The notes below the pieces were generated by a model. That model was not told where the DNA came from and searched no databases. It saw only the letters and a list, made by a program, of their open reading frames with translations. A stretch of DNA of 37,707 bases from Campylobacter jejuni (GTDB lineage: Bacteria; Campylobacterota; Campylobacteria; Campylobacterales; Campylobacteraceae), in the NCBI RefSeq assembly GCF_002179165.1, contig NZ_NFNY01000053.1:1-37707 (forward strand), in the 5' to 3' direction. This document shows positions 1-8,671 of the stretch, one piece after another; the first letter of the stretch is position 1, and every line of letters starts with the position of its first letter. Position numbers and translations under genes: made by a program.

Positions 1-23
1 AAAATAATAAAAATATAAATTTC

Positions 24-37
24 AAAAAAAAAAAAAA
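24..37. repeat. poly-A tract (14 A) upstream of the peptide transporter gene
   Basis: Fourteen consecutive A residues follow a C at position 23. The whole stretch 1-118 is almost pure A/T and has no gene. It must hold the promoter of the transporter gene that begins at 119. A weak candidate is TTGACT (77-82) followed by a TTTAAT box near 98-103, but the spacing is short and the match is poor. A long A tract can bend DNA and slip in replication. Nothing here shows that it regulates the gene. Confidence 0.5.
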
Positions 38-118
38 CAAAAAATTAATAAAAAAATATTGAATTTTAATTATTTTTTGACTAATATTAAAACTATTTTT
101 AATATTTGGAATTAAAGA

Positions 119-1618
119 GTGCAAAAGCAAGAAATTTTACAAAATAATCATAATTTTTTAGAACATCCCAAACCTTTATTAAGTTTATCTATTATAGAAC
201 TTTGGGAAAGATTTGCTTTTTACGGGACGAGATCTTTATTGGTTCTTTTTATGGTAGCAACTATTGGCAAAGGTGGGCTTGAAATTGATGCTGAAGAAGC
301 TTCTGCAATTTATGGAATTTTTGCAGGTTGTCTTTATCTTGCTGCTTTACCGGGTGGATGGCTTACAGATAATTATTTAGGGCAAAAAAGGGCTATTTTG
401 CTGGGCTTAATTATCATATCCTTAGGTTATATTAGTATAGCTTTATCTATTTTTTATACCTTTATGTTTTTCATAGGGCTTATTTTTATTGTTATAGGCA
501 CAGGACTTTTTAAGACCTCTGTTTCCGTAACAGTTGGAATGCTTTATAAAAAAGATGATGCTAGACTTGATTCAGGTTTTACCATCTTTTATATGGCCAT
601 TAATATAGGTGCTTTTATGGCACCTTTAATTTGTGGATTTATACAAGCAAACTGGGGTTATTATTTAGGTTTTGGCGTAAGTGGATTAGGCATACTCATA
701 TCTTTGATAGTTTTTTACAGTAAAACACTAAAAGATTTAAATGAATTAAGCGAAGAGGCAATTTTGCAAAAATGCGACAGATCGTTCCAAAAAAATAAAA
801 AAATTATTCCCGTTTTTATCATAAGTCTTTTATTCATCATAGGATTTACCTTTTTGATTTTTAAAGGGGTAATTGACTTTGATCCTGTGTCCTTTTCTAA
901 AAAAATGCTTTTTATTGTTTTGCTATGCGTAAGTCTTTATTTTATTTACCTTTTTATCACACACATAAAAGAAAGAAAGAAATTAATAATTTTAGCTATA
1001 TTTTTCTTTTCTGCAGTGTTTTTCTGGGCTGCTTTTGAACAAAAACCTACTGCTTATAATCTTTTTGCACAAAATTTCACAGAAAGAAATGTGTTTAACT
1101 GGAAAATTCCTGCAAATTGGTTTCAATCTTTTAATCCTTTGTTTGTCATCGTATTTGCACCCATTATAGGTCTCATTTGGATAAAGCTAGCCAATAAAAA
1201 GATTTTTATTTCTTCAATTTTAAAATTTAGTCTTGGAATATTTTTTGCTGGAATTGGTTTTATGTTCATGAAATTTGCTTCTTTAATGCTTATTTCTAAT
1301 AACGGACTTCCTATATCTCCTATTTGGATCATTACGAGTATATTTTTTCTCACATTAGGAGAACTTTGCATTTCTCCTATAGGTTTATCAGTAATGACAA
1401 AAATTGCACCTAATGCAATTAAAAATCAAATTATGGGGTTTTGGTTTGTAGCAGGTGCTTTAGGAAATTTAATAGGAGGGCTTATAGGAGGCAATGTCAA
1501 TATTGAAAATATGGAAAAGCTACCTAGTATTTTTGAAGAGTGTATGTGGATGCTTTTAATTGTAGCGTTTTTATTATTTATATTAAAAAAACCTATTGAA
1601 AAAATCACCAATAATTAA
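119..1618 (+). CDS. POT/PTR2-family proton-coupled di-/tripeptide transporter
   Basis: The 499-residue protein has about 12-14 hydrophobic segments. Near its N-terminus is the POT-family signature ELWERFAFYG (residues 27-36), the ExxERFxYYG motif used in proton coupling in this family. Such proteins import di- and tripeptides across the inner membrane, which suits an organism that lives largely on amino acids and peptides. The start is GTG at 119, preceded by a purine-rich GGAATTAAAGA. The gene is full length, with no frameshift. From memory, the equivalent gene in C. jejuni NCTC 11168 (Cj0654c) is a pseudogene, while other strains keep working copies named cptA/cptB. I cannot tell which of the two this is. 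It ends exactly on the stop codon of mrdA, which is transcribed towards it. Confidence 0.9.
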   Translation: MQKQEILQNNHNFLEHPKPLLSLSIIELWERFAFYGTRSLLVLFMVATIGKGGLEIDAEEASAIYGIFAGCLYLAALPGGWLTDNYLGQKRAILLGLIIISLGYISIALSIFYTFMFFIGLIFIVIGTGLFKTSVSVTVGMLYKKDDARLDSGFTIFYMAINIGAFMAPLICGFIQANWGYYLGFGVSGLGILISLIVFYSKTLKDLNELSEEAILQKCDRSFQKNKKIIPVFIISLLFIIGFTFLIFKGVIDFDPVSFSKKMLFIVLLCVSLYFIYLFITHIKERKKLIILAIFFFSAVFFWAAFEQKPTAYNLFAQNFTERNVFNWKIPANWFQSFNPLFVIVFAPIIGLIWIKLANKKIFISSILKFSLGIFFAGIGFMFMKFASLMLISNNGLPISPIWIITSIFFLTLGELCISPIGLSVMTKIAPNAIKNQIMGFWFVAGALGNLIGGLIGGNVNIENMEKLPSIFEECMWMLLIVAFLLFILKKPIEKITNN

Positions 1619-3414
1619 TTAAAATAACCAAGCTCTATCATCTTTTGATAAATTTTTGCAGTTGCCGTTCCTGAAGTTATGGTTCTTCCGCCATGCTCTA
1701 CTAAAACGGTTACAGAATAACGAGGTTTATTATATGGTGCATAAGAAGTAAGCCAAGCGTGTGATCTTGTGTAATACTTAAATTGTTTTTCATCAACCCT
1801 ATTTTTATCAGCTTGTGAAAAGCCGACAACTTGTGCTGTTCCTGTTTTTGCTGCTACTTTTACATCAAGATTGTGCAAATATCTATAAGCCGTCCCACCT
1901 TGTTCATTAGCCACTGCATACATTGCATCTCTTACATAAGGAAGTTGGGTTTTTTCAAACAATGTAAAAATTTCATCACTTTTTTCAAATTTACTTTCAA
2001 TACTATTATTATTTTCAACAGCCTTTAAAAAATGCGGGATAACTTCCGAGCCTTTTGCGATTTGTGCTGTGTATTTAGCAATTTGCATAGGTGTGGCTAA
2101 AAAATTACCTTGTCCTATGGAAGTATTTAAAGTATCGCCTTGAAACCATGCTTGTTTATATCTTTGCATCTTCCATTCTTTGCTCGGCAAAATTCCAACA
2201 AATTCATTAGGCAAATCAACTCCGGTCTTTGCCCCAAAACCTATGCGTGATAAAGTTTGACTGATTTGATCAATCCCAACTTGCAAGCTTCCATCATAAA
2301 AATACACATCGCAACTTGCCTTAATGGCATGTTTTAAATCGACAGCTCCGTGTCCTGATCGATTCCAACAACGAAAAAATCTTCCTCCAAGTTCAACACT
2401 TCCATTACAAAAAAATTGCGTAGAAGGACTGATGCTTCTTGAATTTAAAAAAGATAAACCTACACCCATTTTAACAACAGAACCAGGAGGATAATATCCA
2501 TTAATAAGCTTATTGGTAAATGGGTGATCAAGATCGTTAGAAAGTTCATCCCAATCTTTAAATGAAATTCCTGTTACGAAAGGATTTAAATCATATTCTG
2601 GAAAGCTACCTGCTGCTAAAACAGCACCGCTATTAATATCCATAACAACAACCGCACCAGCATTATCCTCAAAAAGCGTGGTTAAAAACTGCTGAAGATT
2701 AATATCAATTGTAAGTTCAATATCATTAGAAACAGGCGCAGTATATGAAAGCTGCTCTACTTCTTGATTTAGAGCATTGACTTTATAAACTTTTATTCCT
2801 TTTTCTCCTTGCAAGATATTATTATAATAACGCTCAATACCACTCTTCCCCGTATAATTTGTCAGTTTGGCAATTTCATTTTCTTTAATATCTTGTAAAT
2901 CAGCCTTACCCACATAACCAATAATATGAGATGCTAACTTTCCAAAAGGATATTTCCTTTGCACTGCTGCATCAATTCGTATATTGTCATTTAAATTAAG
3001 TTCAGAATAATGTTTCATCATTTCCAAAGAAGGAATAAAATCTACTATTTTGATAAAATCTTGATTATAATACGAATCATTCCTTTTATAAATTTGTGTT
3101 AATTTTGTGGTATTTAAATCAGGAAAAAAATAATTTAATTGCTTAAGTTCTTTTTCTAGCTTACCTTGATTTGATCTTTTAATACTTAAATAAGGTTTGA
3201 TAGAAATACTAAAACCCACATCATTAATCGCTAAAGGATTGCCATTACGATCTGCAATTTGTCCTCTAGTAGGAGCCAAATATTGAGTTTTGATAGCATT
3301 TTGTTTAGCAAGTTCTTCATAATAAACATTTGACTTAATACTTAGATAATATACCCTACTTAATAAAAATACAAAAAATAGCAGTATAAAACCAACCACA
3401 AAACGCATTCTCAT
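1615..3414 (-). CDS. mrdA: Penicillin-binding protein 2, peptidoglycan transpeptidase of the elongasome
   Basis: The 599-residue class B PBP has one N-terminal membrane anchor (about residues 5-22) and a PBP dimer domain. Its transpeptidase domain carries all three active-site motifs: S312-V-V-K315 (in YPPGSVVK), S367-C-D and K523-T-G (in AAKTGTAQ). It crosslinks lateral-wall peptidoglycan in the periplasm, normally as partner of RodA. It is the last gene of the long minus-strand operon. Its ATG overlaps the stop of the upstream membrane-protein gene by one base (TAATG). Its own stop shares bases with the stop of the convergent transporter gene, so there is no room for a terminator between the two. 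Confidence 0.95.
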   Translation of the reverse strand: MRMRFVVGFILLFFVFLLSRVYYLSIKSNVYYEELAKQNAIKTQYLAPTRGQIADRNGNPLAINDVGFSISIKPYLSIKRSNQGKLEKELKQLNYFFPDLNTTKLTQIYKRNDSYYNQDFIKIVDFIPSLEMMKHYSELNLNDNIRIDAAVQRKYPFGKLASHIIGYVGKADLQDIKENEIAKLTNYTGKSGIERYYNNILQGEKGIKVYKVNALNQEVEQLSYTAPVSNDIELTIDINLQQFLTTLFEDNAGAVVVMDINSGAVLAAGSFPEYDLNPFVTGISFKDWDELSNDLDHPFTNKLINGYYPPGSVVKMGVGLSFLNSRSISPSTQFFCNGSVELGGRFFRCWNRSGHGAVDLKHAIKASCDVYFYDGSLQVGIDQISQTLSRIGFGAKTGVDLPNEFVGILPSKEWKMQRYKQAWFQGDTLNTSIGQGNFLATPMQIAKYTAQIAKGSEVIPHFLKAVENNNSIESKFEKSDEIFTLFEKTQLPYVRDAMYAVANEQGGTAYRYLHNLDVKVAAKTGTAQVVGFSQADKNRVDEKQFKYYTRSHAWLTSYAPYNKPRYSVTVLVEHGGRTITSGTATAKIYQKMIELGYFN

Positions 3415-3908
3415 TAAAATTTACCTTTAAATAATATATAGGCCAATAAACATTCAAATATTATAGATATTAAGTATCCAAAATTTAACATTTTGATTTC
3501 TTTATCGCCTATATAAGAAAAAATAATATCCAAAATAAAAATAAAAAAATAAGCGCAAAGCACAAGTATAATAGGAATGGATTTTCCAATTTTAAAATTT
3601 GTTTTAATCCATTCGGCACAGACATAATAAAAAATACCAAAAGCTAACCAAGATGAAAAAATAAAAAAATTATAAGTTGCATCTGTAAAAAATAGAAAAA
3701 ATAAAGAAAAATACCATCTAAAATCAAATTTACTAAAAATTCTTTGTTTTTCTTCTAAAAGATAAAACATATAGCAAAAAAATATTCCATAAAGTAAAGG
3801 CAAATGAATAAAAACTGAACCTAAAATTTGGTAAATTATAAAAAAAATCCCTAAAAAAACATAAGCCCCATTGAGTTTTGCATTATAAGCGCCAATATTT
3901 TTCTTCAT
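3414..3908 (-). CDS. Small integral membrane protein, MreD-like position (Cj0651 type)
   Basis: The 164 residues form about five hydrophobic segments with short aromatic loops (many F, Y, I and W). The gene overlaps engB upstream and mrdA downstream, each by one base (TAATG), so the three genes are translationally coupled. A small polytopic membrane protein directly before the PBP2 gene is the place where many bacteria have mreD. The size and topology would fit MreD, a partner of the rod-shape complex, but I see no diagnostic residues. It is best called an uncharacterised membrane protein, with an elongasome role as inference. Confidence 0.8.
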   Translation of the reverse strand: MKKNIGAYNAKLNGAYVFLGIFFIIYQILGSVFIHLPLLYGIFFCYMFYLLEEKQRIFSKFDFRWYFSLFFLFFTDATYNFFIFSSWLAFGIFYYVCAEWIKTNFKIGKSIPIILVLCAYFFIFILDIIFSYIGDKEIKMLNFGYLISIIFECLLAYILFKGKF

Positions 3909-4501
3909 TACTTTAAACCTAAGGTTTGATTAATGATTTCATTCTCTAAATAATCAAGTCCATTTTTATTTAAATTAGACACCAAAATCGCATCTTTAAA
4001 AGTGTTTTTCAGTTTAGCTTTTTCACTTTGATTTAATTTATCGCATTTTGTAAAAACTTTTAATATTTTCTGATCAGGCTTTAAAAAACTTTGTAAATAA
4101 TCATCAACGCTTAGATCAATTTCTAAATTTGTATGCCTTGAGTCAATCAAATGTATGAATAATTTTATAGAACTTCTTAATTTTAAAAACTCATCTAAAT
4201 TTTTATTCCATATTTCTTTTAAATTTTTTGAAACTTTAGCGTAGCCAAAACCTGGCAAATCAATAAAATGGATATTAAACTTCTCTTCATTTTGTATGCA
4301 AGTGATTTTAAAAAAATTAATAAGCTGTGTTTTTCCAGGAGTTGATGAACTTTTAGCTAATTTTTTTTGCTTACACAAAGAATTAATTAAAGAACTCTTG
4401 CCTACATTTGAACGCCCTAAAAATGCTACTTCGCTTATATTTGATGCAAAATTGGCATCAAATTTTGCTAAAGAAGTGACGAAATGGGCTTCAACTATCA
4501 T
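3908..4501 (-). CDS. engB: YihA/EngB ribosome-biogenesis GTPase
   Basis: The 197-residue single-domain TRAFAC GTPase has G1 at residues 29-37 (GRSNVGKSS), G3 at 81-84 (DLPG, continuing as FGYAKV, typical of YihA/YsxC) and G4 at 151-154 (TKCD). EngB binds the 50S subunit precursor in the cytoplasm and is needed for its late assembly. Length is usual for the family. The ATG overlaps the lptA stop as ATGA, so translation is probably coupled to the envelope genes upstream. Confidence 0.95.
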   Translation of the reverse strand: MIVEAHFVTSLAKFDANFASNISEVAFLGRSNVGKSSLINSLCKQKKLAKSSSTPGKTQLINFFKITCIQNEEKFNIHFIDLPGFGYAKVSKNLKEIWNKNLDEFLKLRSSIKLFIHLIDSRHTNLEIDLSVDDYLQSFLKPDQKILKVFTKCDKLNQSEKAKLKNTFKDAILVSNLNKNGLDYLENEIINQTLGLK

Positions 4502-4959
4502 TTTTGTTCTAAATCAAAAACAAAACGAGCAGGTTTTTTATCCTTGCTTTCAACACGATAAACATTTTTGCGTCTATCTACAATGATTCTATCTCCATAA
4601 AGTTTTTGATTACTTCCAATTTCATTTATATAAGCATTTCCATTGATTTCATAAGTATCATTAGCTACATTATAAATAAATTTATCTCCACTACCTTTAT
4701 AAGTTTTTCCTTTCAAAACAATCTTAAATTTAGCATCTTGCATTGCTTCATAGCGGATAGGTTTGCGATTTTTATCCGTATAAATGATCAACTTTTGAGC
4801 ATTTAAAATATCATTTCCTTTTATAATTTCAACATTTCCGCTAAGTATGCTTTCACCCTTATTTTCATCAGAATAAAAATTTAAGGCTTTTACTTCTATT
4901 TGGGCTGCTAAAGATATACTTGTGCAAATTAAAAATAAAATTATTTTTCTTGCAACCAC
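4498..4959 (-). CDS. lptA: LptA/OstA-family periplasmic LPS-transport protein
   Basis: The 153 residues begin with a signal peptide (MVARKIILFLICTSISLAAQ, cleavage probably near residue 19). An OstA beta-jellyroll domain of repeating short strands follows, for example the region around LSGNVEIIKGND and the segment ending in RIIVDRR. LptA forms the periplasmic bridge that carries lipopolysaccharide or lipooligosaccharide from the inner to the outer membrane. The start is GTG at 4959, chosen because an AAGGAG ribosome binding site (revcomp of 4967-4972) lies 7 bases upstream and the signal peptide begins there. It overlaps the lptC gene by 19 bases. Only one jellyroll domain is seen, as in other short epsilonproteobacterial LptA proteins. 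Confidence 0.85.
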   Translation of the reverse strand: MVARKIILFLICTSISLAAQIEVKALNFYSDENKGESILSGNVEIIKGNDILNAQKLIIYTDKNRKPIRYEAMQDAKFKIVLKGKTYKGSGDKFIYNVANDTYEINGNAYINEIGSNQKLYGDRIIVDRRKNVYRVESKDKKPARFVFDLEQK

Positions 4960-5456
4960 GCATTTACTCCTTGAATATCTAAAATTTTATTTTCAATATC
5001 GTAGTTTAATGTATTTCCATTAATAATATTTCCATGGATTAAAGCTTTAAATCCTGTATCTGTGCTCAAAATCTTATTTTTAGGTTGATAAATAATCTTA
5101 TCAGCAAGCATTTTAACATTATCAGAACCTATATAAGCGACATTACCTTCAAATAATACTTTATCCATTTGTTTATTTAAAAATTCTAATTTATTAGCAC
5201 TTAAATTAAAATCTAAATTTAAATTCACAAAATTATCAAATTCATCTCTATCAGTATAACGCACCCAAGAATTAGCTTTATAGTATGATTTGATAGTAGT
5301 CGTATTGAGTTCATAAGCCTTTAAATTCTTAGCTTCAATATTTTTAAAATTTAAAGTATAAGATTTAAGATTTAAAGAATAAGGATCTTGCAAACTTAAA
5401 ATTGTAAAAGTAATCGTAAAAAGAGCAATCAAAATTCCAAAAATTCTTATAGCCAA
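4941..5456 (-). CDS. lptC: LptC-like inner-membrane LPS export protein
   Basis: The 171-residue protein has a single N-terminal transmembrane anchor (about residues 3-21, IRIFGILIALFTITFTIL). A periplasmic domain of short beta strands follows, containing EFLNKQMDKVLFEGNV and a KIIYQPKNKIL segment, as expected for the LptC jellyroll. LptC docks LptA on the LptBFG transporter. The assignment rests on topology, on the position between kdsC and lptA (the classical kdsC-lptC-lptA order) and on weak strand resemblance. It overlaps kdsC by 10 bases and lptA by 19. Confidence 0.8.
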   Translation of the reverse strand: MAIRIFGILIALFTITFTILSLQDPYSLNLKSYTLNFKNIEAKNLKAYELNTTTIKSYYKANSWVRYTDRDEFDNFVNLNLDFNLSANKLEFLNKQMDKVLFEGNVAYIGSDNVKMLADKIIYQPKNKILSTDTGFKALIHGNIINGNTLNYDIENKILDIQGVNAWLQEK

Positions 5457-5935
5457 AGTTTATCCCACTCTTCTTGCATATTATTTTTTTTCACTATATA
5501 TTCTATCATTTGTGCCACGGCGGCTTTACCACCTTTTTTATCAAGAGTAATATCGACCTTTAAATCTTTATGTGCATCTTTGGGTTTAAAACTAAGTCCG
5601 ACATTTTCAAGTAATTTTTTATCATTGAAATAATCTCCAATTGCCGCACATTGAGAAAATTCCAAACCAAGTTCCTTAAGAATTTTCTTAGCACAACTTA
5701 GCTTATCTTTAACTCCTTGATATAAAATTTCTATTTTCAAATCTTTAGCGCGTGCATTCACACAAGGACAATTTCTACCTGTAATGATAGCAATTTTTTT
5801 ACCAAGCTTAATCCAAGCTTCAATAGCCGCACCATCTTTAACATCAAATTCTTTAATGACACTTCCGCTTGAGGTATAGATGATTTTGCCATCAGTAAGG
5901 CAACCATCCACATCTAAAAAAATAAGCTCTATCAT
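5447..5935 (-). CDS. kdsC: 3-deoxy-D-manno-octulosonate-8-phosphate phosphatase (KDO-8-P phosphatase)
   Basis: The 162-residue C0-type HAD phosphatase has the nucleophile motif D8-V-D10-GCLTDG, motif II in IAIITGR (about residues 50-56) and the C-terminal GDYFND motif. The protein has no cap domain, which is the hallmark of KdsC: it works as a tetramer and frees KDO from KDO-8-phosphate for lipid A core synthesis. Placement next to lptC and lptA supports this over other short HAD enzymes. It starts two bases after the rlpA stop. Confidence 0.92.
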   Translation of the reverse strand: MIELIFLDVDGCLTDGKIIYTSSGSVIKEFDVKDGAAIEAWIKLGKKIAIITGRNCPCVNARAKDLKIEILYQGVKDKLSCAKKILKELGLEFSQCAAIGDYFNDKKLLENVGLSFKPKDAHKDLKVDITLDKKGGKAAVAQMIEYIVKKNNMQEEWDKLWL

Positions 5936-5937
5936 TT

Positions 5938-6777
5938 TTATTCACGCACAACGAAAGCACCTGCAAAAGCACCGCTTGCTGCGAAATCTCTTGCCTCATC
6001 TTCGCTTCTAAATCCGGTTAAAAATACACGATTTAAGCCATCAACAGAACTTTTTCTTATTGTTGAAGAGTAACTTCTATAGGTTTTATATCTTGCGGCT
6101 ATGGTTTGTGCACCTGAAGGATTTTTAAATGCACCAATTTGCACCATAAAATTACCACCCTCATAAATTTGACCATTATTTGCAATTGTGCCATTGCTAC
6201 CATAATTAACATTAGAATGAACAACATTATTGCCTGAATTTGCCGAGCCAAATCCTATAACTTCAAGCCTTACTGGAGCTGTGCCTGAGTGCAACATATC
6301 TATTTTACTTGCAGCACCTTTTGATAAATCTATAATTCTATTACTTACAAAAGGACCACGATCATTAACGCGAACGGTTACTTGGCGATTATTATTTAAA
6401 TTGGTTACTTTTAAAATAGTATTCATTGGTAAAGTTTTGTGTGCTGCTGTTAAACCATTTTGATTATAGGTTTCGCCATTGGAAGTTTTTTTGCCGTGAA
6501 ATCCTGGTCCATACCAACTTGCTATTCCGTCTGCTGTTTCTCCTACAGCTACAACGGTTGGATAATAAGTTTTACCATTAATAGTGTAAGGTTTCATAGT
6601 TCCTCTATTTCCAGAACCTGATGGACTACTATGAAAATCATTACTTGGATAATAAACTTGTGCTGAACCACCGGAAAATAAACTGGTTCCAAAGCATCCG
6701 CTAAAAAGAATAGCTCCTAAACTAGCGGCTGACAACTTGAGTGAAGTTTGTTTTATTTTTTGAGTTATATTTTGCAT
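5938..6777 (-). CDS. rlpA: RlpA-type septal-ring lytic transglycosylase lipoprotein (DPBB + SPOR)
   Basis: The 279 residues start with a lipoprotein signal ending in the lipobox LFSGC (Cys28). A Gly/Ser-rich linker follows, then a double-psi beta-barrel domain (about 85-170, with the segment ASWYGPGFHGKKTSNGE and the VNDRGPF motif). A C-terminal SPOR domain (about 205-279) binds glycan strands stripped of peptide at division sites. RlpA is an outer-membrane lipoprotein that cuts such denuded glycan. The start lies 56 bases inside the 3' end of mltD. It is supported by a near-perfect AAGGAGG site and because a later start would lose the charged part of the signal peptide. Confidence 0.93.
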   Translation of the reverse strand: MQNITQKIKQTSLKLSAASLGAILFSGCFGTSLFSGGSAQVYYPSNDFHSSPSGSGNRGTMKPYTINGKTYYPTVVAVGETADGIASWYGPGFHGKKTSNGETYNQNGLTAAHKTLPMNTILKVTNLNNNRQVTVRVNDRGPFVSNRIIDLSKGAASKIDMLHSGTAPVRLEVIGFGSANSGNNVVHSNVNYGSNGTIANNGQIYEGGNFMVQIGAFKNPSGAQTIAARYKTYRSYSSTIRKSSVDGLNRVFLTGFRSEDEARDFAASGAFAGAFVVRE

Positions 6778-7855
6778 TTTTATCCTCCTTGATAGGTATA
6801 ATTAATTTTTGATTAATGCTTAAATGATTTTTAGCAATTTTATTGAATTCTTTAATTTTTTCTATGCTTGTATTATGTATTTTGGCAATTTTATATAAAG
6901 AATCTCCAGCTTTTACGACATAAATTTTAGTCATAGGTATAGTTGTATCTACCTTTGCAAGCTTTTCAGTTTTAAAATTCTTATTAAAAAATGCTACTTT
7001 GCTTAGCGGAATATACATATAATACCCTTTACCTGGAGGAGTAAAGCCGTGTTTAAATTGTGGATTGTATTTTTTAAAAGTTGCTAAATCCATATTTAAA
7101 TTTTTAGCTAAATCTTTTAAAGCTACAGATGATGGTGTATCAACTTTGATAAAATCATTGCTTAAAGCATAATTCATCAAAGATTCATCTTTGCCAAGTA
7201 AAAAATCTCTATCGTTGGCTAAAAAAGCAAGAGTTAAAATTTTGCGTATAAAATTTCTAGTTTCTAAAGAAAGATATTTTTTATCTGGATTAAGTAAAAT
7301 GCTTAAATCATCGCTTCCTGCTTGTTTGATTGCTTGACGCAATTTCCCATTGCCACAATTATAAGCTAATAATGCTAAATACCATTTTCCAAATTCTGCT
7401 TTTAAAGATTTTAAATAAGTGGTGGCTGCGTAAGTTGATTTTACAGGATCGCGTCTTTCATCCACATAAGCATCTATTCGAAGTCCCAAATTTCTAGCAG
7501 TAGGCTGCATAAATTGCCAAACTCCAACTGCTTTAGCATTGGATACACTATGAGTTTTTAATCCTGATTCTACCATTGCTAAATATAAAATTTCTTCAGG
7601 CACTTGCTCTTGTGTCAAAACTTTTCGTATCATAGGGGTCACTTTTGAAAAATTTTTCATCCCATCAATTAAAGTTTGAGCATGTTTTGATTTTAAGTCT
7701 TGTTGGCTTTGAACAAAGATTAAATCACTGATAAAACTAGATTCAATATCTAAATTTCTTAGAACATTGATTTGTCTTTCATAGAATTCTGGAGTATTTG
7801 TTTGTGCGAACATAAAATTACAATATAAAATAAAACATAATAAAATTTTTTTCAC
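6722..7855 (-). CDS. mltD: MltD-like membrane-bound lytic murein transglycosylase with LysM domain
   Basis: The 377 residues begin with a short signal peptide (MKKILLCFILYCNFMFAQ). An SLT lysozyme-like domain follows, with the catalytic Glu96 in LAMVESGLK and the GVWQFMQPTA motif. A linker leads to a C-terminal LysM domain (about 310-355, YVVKAGDSLYKIAKIHN). It cleaves glycan strands between MurNAc and GlcNAc in the periplasm. No lipobox cysteine lies at the end of the signal, unlike E. coli MltD, so this form is probably soluble or held by LysM. The start is GTG at 7855, with AAAGG of the tatD end 7 bases upstream. Confidence 0.9.
   Translation of the reverse strand: MKKILLCFILYCNFMFAQTNTPEFYERQINVLRNLDIESSFISDLIFVQSQQDLKSKHAQTLIDGMKNFSKVTPMIRKVLTQEQVPEEILYLAMVESGLKTHSVSNAKAVGVWQFMQPTARNLGLRIDAYVDERRDPVKSTYAATTYLKSLKAEFGKWYLALLAYNCGNGKLRQAIKQAGSDDLSILLNPDKKYLSLETRNFIRKILTLAFLANDRDFLLGKDESLMNYALSNDFIKVDTPSSVALKDLAKNLNMDLATFKKYNPQFKHGFTPPGKGYYMYIPLSKVAFFNKNFKTEKLAKVDTTIPMTKIYVVKAGDSLYKIAKIHNTSIEKIKEFNKIAKNHLSINQKLIIPIKEDKNAKYNSKNKTNFTQVVSR
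6784..6790 (-). promoter_or_regulatory. Strong ribosome binding site of rlpA inside mltD
   Basis: On the minus strand AAGGAGG stands 6 bases before the rlpA ATG (6777-6775). It lies within the mltD coding region. It fixes the rlpA start and allows translation independent of the mltD stop, 56 bases further on. Confidence 0.85.
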
Positions 7856-7858
7856 AAA

Positions 7859-8671
7859 TTAACCTTTAAAAAATAAATTTTTAGAATTATTAAAACAAAG
7901 TTTTAAAAGCTCGTCTCTTGATAAATTTAAAATTTCACTCATCTTATTTGCCACCAATTGAGTGAGTAAGGGATTGTTTCTTTTACCACGATAAGGTTCT
8001 GGAGTTAAATATGGTGCATCTGTTTCAAGTAAAAGTTTTTCTTTTGGAATTTTTGGTAAAATTTCAACCAAATTTTTGGCGTTTTTGAAGGTTAAAACAC
8101 CTCCTATTCCAAAATAAAATCCTTCATCGCTAAGACGCAATAAATGCTCACTAGCATTAAAACAATGCAAAACCCCGCCAACAAGGTTTTTAGAATATTT
8201 ATGCAAGATTTCATAAGTATCATTATTAGCTTCTCGAGAATGGATAATGACAGGTTTTTTATATTCAATTGCAAGTTGAAGTTGAGCTATGAAAAATTCT
8301 TTTTGTGTTTTTTTCTCTTGTTCTCTTTCTTCTAAATTCTCACTTTTAAAGCGGAAATAATCAAGCCCACATTCCCCCACTGCAACGCATTTTTTATCTT
8401 GTAAATATTGTCTTAAAATTTCTTCATTATAATTATCTAATTCATAAGGATGAACCCCTGCTGCAAAAAAAACATTTTCATAAGAATGTGCAATTTGTGC
8501 TGCTCGAGGCAAATCTTTAATATCTGCACCAGGGATAATTATCTTTTCAATGCCATTATTAAAGGCATGTTGCAAAATTTCATCTAAATCATCTTTAAAA
8601 ACTTCACTATCAAGGTGACAATGAGTATCGATGATTTTTAAGCCATCCTTAAATTCAAGATTTAAGAACAT
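7859..8671 (-). CDS. tatD: TatD-family metal-dependent DNase/hydrolase
   Basis: The 270-residue TIM-barrel amidohydrolase shows the metal-binding H17-C-H19 (IDTHCHLD). It also has VGECGLDYF (metal Glu), VIIHSREA, GVLHCF and the C-terminal LLETDAPYLTP. TatD enzymes are cytoplasmic 3'-5' exonucleases, and some act as D-aminoacyl-tRNA deacylase homologues; the exact substrate cannot be told from sequence. It overlaps cbrR by 10 bases and mltD follows after a 3-base gap, so it belongs to the same operon. Confidence 0.92.
   Translation of the reverse strand: MFLNLEFKDGLKIIDTHCHLDSEVFKDDLDEILQHAFNNGIEKIIIPGADIKDLPRAAQIAHSYENVFFAAGVHPYELDNYNEEILRQYLQDKKCVAVGECGLDYFRFKSENLEEREQEKKTQKEFFIAQLQLAIEYKKPVIIHSREANNDTYEILHKYSKNLVGGVLHCFNASEHLLRLSDEGFYFGIGGVLTFKNAKNLVEILPKIPKEKLLLETDAPYLTPEPYRGKRNNPLLTQLVANKMSEILNLSRDELLKLCFNNSKNLFFKG

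Noticed and set aside
4296-4586. 96-codon + strand frame across engB and lptA
   Set aside because: It lies antisense to two well supported, overlapping genes with clear GTPase motifs and a signal peptide; its own translation shows no family features.
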